Source of the DNA: RGIG995 sp045603745 | GTDB taxonomy: Bacteria > Bacillota > Clostridia > Oscillospirales > UBA644 | Direction of reading: 5' to 3' | Assembly: GCA_045603745.1 (NCBI GenBank) | Contig: JAZUMQ010000009.1 | Location: forward strand, 1 to 17,344 | DNA: 17,344 nt | The notes under the pieces: model-generated | Databases searched by the model: none | Told to the model about the DNA's origin: nothing | What the model saw: only the letters and a program-made list of their open reading frames with translations | Part shown: in pieces, positions 14,512 to 17,344 of the stretch | Numbering within the stretch: the stretch's first letter is position 1 | Layout: each line of letters opens with the position of its first letter | Made by a program: the position numbers and the translations under genes

Positions 14512-14683
14512 GGGGGGGGGACGAGATCATTCGAGTCTCGAAAGCTCGTAGTCAAGATCCCGCAGATCGGGGAACATCTTGAAATAACTGAATGGGCAAC
14601 CTAAAATCTGCATTCCCCGAAAGAGCGATACCCCCGGTCCCGATGCCGCCCAAGGGGAAGGGAAGGTTTTTTGTTTTGTTTTT
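14512..14683 (+). ncRNA. Candidate structured non-coding RNA
   Basis: No plus-strand gene occurs here, but stems are dense: ACGAG/CTCGT (14521-14525 outer) enclosing CGAG/CTCG; TCAAGAT/ATCTTGA enclosing CCCG/CGGG; and a long-range TGGGC/GCCCA closing a third domain up to about 14652. TTGCAT (14478-14483) and TATATT (14500-14505), 16 nt apart, could be a promoter that would start transcription at the G9 run (14512-14520). T-rich sequence (TTTTTTGTTTTGTTTTT, 14667-14683) borders the far end without an obvious hairpin directly before it. I could not match it to SRP RNA, tmRNA, RNase P or a riboswitch; 6S RNA was considered but key motifs were not recognised. The minus strand holds a short open frame (see rejected items). 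Direction and identity are uncertain. Confidence 0.35.
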
Positions 14684-14723
14684 CTTGTAGACCACGGTGT
14701 GATTTCTTTACTTGATAAAATGT

Positions 14724-16961
14724 TTAAGATTTCACAATGATTTTGTAGGTTCCGGAAGTGACCGATTTCCGATCGGTTCCGTCTTCAAGGGCAAAGCCGC
14801 AGTCCAGCTGTGCGGTGGCGCGAATCGCTTGGGGAATCTCCAGGTGAAGAAGAATTTCTTCCCCCTGCCGTTCCCATGCGGAAGAAATCTTCCCTGCCGG
14901 GGCAATATGATGGGCGGACGCGTGGGTTAATGCCTGAATAAAGGTGGGGTGGATTTCTACGGCATTTACGTCGTGTTTTTCGGGGTTCAAGCGAATTCCC
15001 GCAAGGCACTTAATAAACCAGGCGCTGATGTCTCCCCAGAAATGATGGTTCATGGAAGCAACCCGGTCAGGATCGAAATTTTCCCAGAGAGTGGTGGCTC
15101 CCCGCTTGACCCAGTTTCCGTAAGAGGGATAATCTTCCCGGGTGATCATACGGTAGGCGAGATCTCCCTGTCCGAACCGGGTCAGGACGTGGAAGATGAC
15201 CCTTCCGCCCAAAACTCCTACGTCCATGTGATCGTCGGCGGCGTGCACCATGTTAAGCAAATTTGCAAAGGCGGAATCTTCTTCTGCGGGTTCAAATACG
15301 CCGTAGAACAAACACATGGCTTGGCTCGACTGACATTCTCCCGCAACAAGCATCGTGTTAAAATCAATTAAATGTTCTCGAATTGCCCGGCGGTATTGTT
15401 CCGCTTCGGTGCGGGCAAAGGTTTCCTCTTCTTTTCGGTTTATGGCGCGGAACATTTCTGCTATTTTATTGGAAATATCCATCGCCATGATCGAATCGGT
15501 CAAGATCAGCGGAGCCTTCGGGTCTCCGCCCCCTACCGGACACCAATCTCCCAATCCGATGCTCAGAAGTCCCTGCTCGTCGCAGCGGGTTCTCAGATAC
15601 CGTAAATAGGCAACAAAGGACGGTGCGGATTCGGTGATCATCTCGGTTTCGCCCCGATAAAGGTAGGTATAATAGGGCAGACATGCCAATACGGAATCCC
15701 ATGCAGGTCCGTTACCCCAAGCAAAGCCCCAACCACCGGTGGGTATGATGCCGGGCAAACTTCCGTTTTCAGCTTGCGCCTTGCAGATGTTCCGTTGCCA
15801 TTCCCGATAATTTCGTTCGGGATCAAAGTTTAAGAGTACCGCTTCGCTGGACAATGCCGCGTCTGCTGTCCAACCGTTCTTTTCCCGCTGGGGGCAATCG
15901 GTAGGAAAGTGATGGAAGTTGGAGACAATGCTTCGCCGAGTTATTTCCTGCAGGGTGTTCCCCATGGGATCGGAGCAGGAAAAATCACCTCGAGTAGTCA
16001 GGTCTGTATGATAGATAAGGTAGGTCAAAAGATCGTTCGTTGCCTGTTCTTTCGTAATGCCGTCCACTCTGACGTACCGAAAACCGTGATAAGTGAAGGT
16101 GGGTTGATATTCTTCGATTCCTTCTCCCTTGCAAATATAAACGTCTCGATGGACGATGTCTTTATCCCTGTCCCATGCTCGTGCAAACCAGATCTGTCTG
16201 AGATTTAAGTCTCCGTCTTTCAGAGAGTCAGCGTGGCGCAATTCAATTTTTTGTCCCTTGACGCCTTGAATCTTTAAACGGCAGATGCCGGTGTTGGATT
16301 GCCCGAAATCATAGATATATCCGTCTCCGCAAGGGAAAATGTCAATGGGTTTTAATTCCTGTTCTTTTACAATAGGATCGACGTTGGCAATCCGAAATTC
16401 TCCCTTGGGTGCCTTTGCGGACAGGGCGTGTCCCCAGTCGGAATCGTCAAATCCTTTTGCGTTCCAGCCTTCGATTTCATAATTGGCATCGTAATATTCT
16501 CCAAAGCGGTAATCATCGCTTCGGATCGGAGAGGGGCAAATTTTAAAATCCTCGTCGCTGGCAAGGACGATCTCTTCGGAATCATCGGCTTTCGTCACCC
16601 AAAGAGAAACCATGGGAGCGCTCCGGAAGGAAGCTTTGTCGAAGTCCCAGACGTGTCCGCCGGGGTTGTTTTGAAATCCGTTGCCCAACATAAGCCCGAT
16701 TACGTTTTCGCCTTCGTCGGGGGTGACGTAATATTCATCATAATAGACGTAATGGTCGGGGTTGCTGACATAAGGAGACAAAAAGCCTCTGGTAATCCGG
16801 TTTGCATTGAACCATATCTCATAAAAACCGCAGACTGCCACGGAAATCTTAAGGGGTGTTCCGTCGGAAGTAAAGCTCTTTCGGAAATAGTATGCGGGAA
16901 CATTTTGTTCAAAAGTATTGTATTCTTCGGTGGCTTTGATAAAATGGTCTTTGGAAAGCAT
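14724..16961 (-). CDS. GH78 alpha-L-rhamnosidase, intracellular
   Basis: The 745-residue enzyme should hydrolyse terminal alpha-L-rhamnose from glycosides or oligosaccharides. It lacks a signal peptide, so it acts in the cytoplasm on imported substrate. The N-terminal beta-sandwich part (about 1-320) includes GFYEIWFNANRI and LMLGNGFQ. The (alpha/alpha)6 catalytic part follows, with PTDCPQREKNGWTAD (353-367). Asp355, Glu360 (general acid) and Asp367 match the family spacing, and GATTLWENFDP supplies the catalytic base Glu627. A C-terminal beta domain completes it. Length is somewhat short for the family (many exceed 850) but all catalytic boxes are present. AAGGAGAA precedes the ATG. It is a single-gene unit with a consensus promoter and an operator-like repeat, so rhamnoside-responsive repression is plausible. 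Confidence 0.93.
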   Translation of the reverse strand: MLSKDHFIKATEEYNTFEQNVPAYYFRKSFTSDGTPLKISVAVCGFYEIWFNANRITRGFLSPYVSNPDHYVYYDEYYVTPDEGENVIGLMLGNGFQNNPGGHVWDFDKASFRSAPMVSLWVTKADDSEEIVLASDEDFKICPSPIRSDDYRFGEYYDANYEIEGWNAKGFDDSDWGHALSAKAPKGEFRIANVDPIVKEQELKPIDIFPCGDGYIYDFGQSNTGICRLKIQGVKGQKIELRHADSLKDGDLNLRQIWFARAWDRDKDIVHRDVYICKGEGIEEYQPTFTYHGFRYVRVDGITKEQATNDLLTYLIYHTDLTTRGDFSCSDPMGNTLQEITRRSIVSNFHHFPTDCPQREKNGWTADAALSSEAVLLNFDPERNYREWQRNICKAQAENGSLPGIIPTGGWGFAWGNGPAWDSVLACLPYYTYLYRGETEMITESAPSFVAYLRYLRTRCDEQGLLSIGLGDWCPVGGGDPKAPLILTDSIMAMDISNKIAEMFRAINRKEEETFARTEAEQYRRAIREHLIDFNTMLVAGECQSSQAMCLFYGVFEPAEEDSAFANLLNMVHAADDHMDVGVLGGRVIFHVLTRFGQGDLAYRMITREDYPSYGNWVKRGATTLWENFDPDRVASMNHHFWGDISAWFIKCLAGIRLNPEKHDVNAVEIHPTFIQALTHASAHHIAPAGKISSAWERQGEEILLHLEIPQAIRATAQLDCGFALEDGTDRKSVTSGTYKIIVKS

Positions 16962-16996
16962 AATAAATTCTCCTTTTGACGAGTATCATTTTGTTT

Positions 16997-17025
16997 ATTA
17001 TATCACAAAGTGTTGACTGTGTCAA
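16997..17025 (-). promoter_or_regulatory. Consensus sigma-A promoter of the rhamnosidase gene
   Basis: On the minus strand, TTGACA (complement of 17020-17025) and TATAAT (complement of 16997-17002) are perfect consensus hexamers 17 nt apart. The start codon lies about 35 nt downstream of the -10. Such a strong core promoter usually implies repression. Confidence 0.93.
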
Positions 17026-17026
17026 C
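17012..17026. promoter_or_regulatory. Inverted-repeat operator overlapping the -35 box
   Basis: GTTGAC-TGT-GTCAAC is a perfect 6-3-6 inverted repeat covering the rhamnosidase -35 element. A repressor bound here would block RNA polymerase. No regulator gene lies in the window, so the binding protein is unknown. Confidence 0.55.
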
Positions 17027-17160
17027 TTGCGCGAAGGGAATTTTTAGGCAAAAACACAAGAAAAACGAAAATAGTTACAAAGAAGTCATTAAAAACGATT
17101 TTGATCAAACCGGAAAGATGATCCAGGCTCAGTAATCGAATCATCGGTTGCATTTGCCCG
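17027..17160. other. Gene-free spacer upstream of the rhamnosidase
   Basis: I see no supportable gene, RNA or repeat in this stretch. A minus-strand open frame crosses it but also crosses a terminator and the promoter and lacks a ribosome site. Confidence 0.6.
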
Positions 17161-17199
17161 AAAAAACACCCGGAGGTTCTCATCAAAGAGCCTCCGGGT
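17161..17199 (-). terminator. Minus-strand intrinsic terminator
   Basis: ACCCGGAGG (17168-17176) pairs with CCTCCGGGT (17191-17199), and the stem extends inward a few pairs. Read on the minus strand it is followed by six T (complement of 17161-17166). It would stop transcription coming from the right edge before it reaches the rhamnosidase promoter. Confidence 0.85.
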
Positions 17200-17204
17200 A
17201 AAAA

Positions 17205-17235
17205 TAAGTGATTTGTCAATAGAAGTGCAACACTT
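17205..17235. repeat. Possible left end of an insertion sequence
   Basis: The bases just beyond the transposase stop include TTTGTCAATAGAAGTGCAAC. On the minus strand this reads GTTGCACTT...TTGACAAA, similar to my recollection of terminal repeats of some IS30-type elements. The other end is outside the window, so the repeat and any target duplication cannot be verified. Confidence 0.3.
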
Positions 17236-17344
17236 TTAACAAAATTTTTGCAACTCCAAGTTCCATGCTTCTGTTGCAGAGATGAAATTAAGAACTTTGC
17301 GGGGTCTGGCATTAATTAATGCCAGATTCCGCTTTAACGTTTTA
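17236..17344 (-). CDS. C-terminal fragment of an IS30-like transposase (partial)
   Basis: The minus-strand frame open from the right edge encodes 35 residues and ends at TAA (complement of 17236-17238). The stretch LALINARPRKVLNFISATEA resembles the conserved C-terminal N-x-RPRK-x-L...P/T-x-E segment of IS30-family DDE transposases, just past the catalytic Glu region. The stop is followed by a possible element end and a terminator. Only the tail is visible, so completeness and activity cannot be judged; other DDE families have similar RPRxxL motifs. Confidence 0.55.
   Translation of the reverse strand, partial: KTLKRNLALINARPRKVLNFISATEAWNLELQKFC

Noticed and set aside
14512..14683. 6S RNA, SRP RNA, tmRNA or RNase P RNA as the identity of the candidate RNA
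   Set aside because: The SRP GGAAG tetraloop domain, tmRNA tRNA-like ends and RNase P core motifs are not visible, and I could not recognise the 6S central bubble with confidence.
14527..14715. Minus-strand open frame ending FKMFPDLRDLDYELSRLE at TGA (complement of 14527-14529)
   Set aside because: The composition looks protein-like, but there is no ATG/GTG/TTG start with a ribosome site, and the DNA is better explained by self-complementary stems. Not called as a gene; listed as the main alternative to the RNA call.
17022..17312. A 96-codon minus-strand frame at the right end
   Set aside because: It runs through the strong minus-strand terminator and into the rhamnosidase -35 box, and its start lies within the transposase tail in another frame.

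Overview
The window looks like a chromosomal segment of an uncultured, gut-type low-to-mid GC Firmicute of class Clostridia. The evidence is strong AAGGAGG ribosome sites, sigma-A promoters, Gram-positive secretion and LysM wall-binding motifs, and a SipW-type signal peptidase. Signal peptides of the form KKSTKRALLMSALALL...STYAWFTDS are, from memory, common in Christensenellales-like lineages; I cannot confirm the lineage from sequence alone.

Layout. (1) 1-265: tail of an upstream gene (ATGA overlap) and a small membrane protein. (2) 319-13565, all plus strand: a large TasA/camelysin-type surface-fibre locus. It encodes one SipW-type peptidase (2425-3054) and seven secreted proteins whose signal peptides share the SipW-cognate ending (A-[WY]-[FY]-[TS]): starts at 319, 3180, 4500, 8293, 10715, 11979 and 12669. 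An eighth secreted protein (11290) has an ordinary Sec signal peptide and a C-terminal membrane anchor. Three substrates (649, 1188 and 757 aa) carry a TasA-like head followed by beta-solenoid cassettes, and the 1188-aa one also has a BspA-type leucine-rich-repeat block. Two are short camelysin-like proteins, one is a bare TasA-like head, and the last ends in a LysM domain. The locus ends at a strong intrinsic terminator (13596-13640). (3) 13690-14505: a monocistronic AAA_28/NadR-like P-loop protein with its own promoter and terminator. (4) 14512-14683: a gene-free stretch rich in nested hairpins with promoter-like and T-rich borders, a candidate non-coding RNA. (5) 14724-17026, minus strand: an intracellular GH78 alpha-L-rhamnosidase with a consensus promoter overlapped by an inverted-repeat operator. 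(6) 17161-17344: a minus-strand terminator and the C-terminal end of an IS30-like transposase running off the right edge.

How it fits together (inference from known SipW-TasA systems): SipW trims the seven precursors, the heads polymerise or co-assemble, the solenoid/LRR parts display large adhesive surfaces, and the LysM and membrane-anchored proteins fix the assembly to wall and membrane.

The most unusual non-coding signal is a three-copy RNA element at 2309-2399, 8084-8153 and 10606-10676. Each copy has two directly abutting hairpins with base-pair covariation between copies, and each lies upstream of a gene of the locus. A fourth leader (4245-4499) has different hairpins, including two mutually exclusive ones, around a 46-codon ORF.
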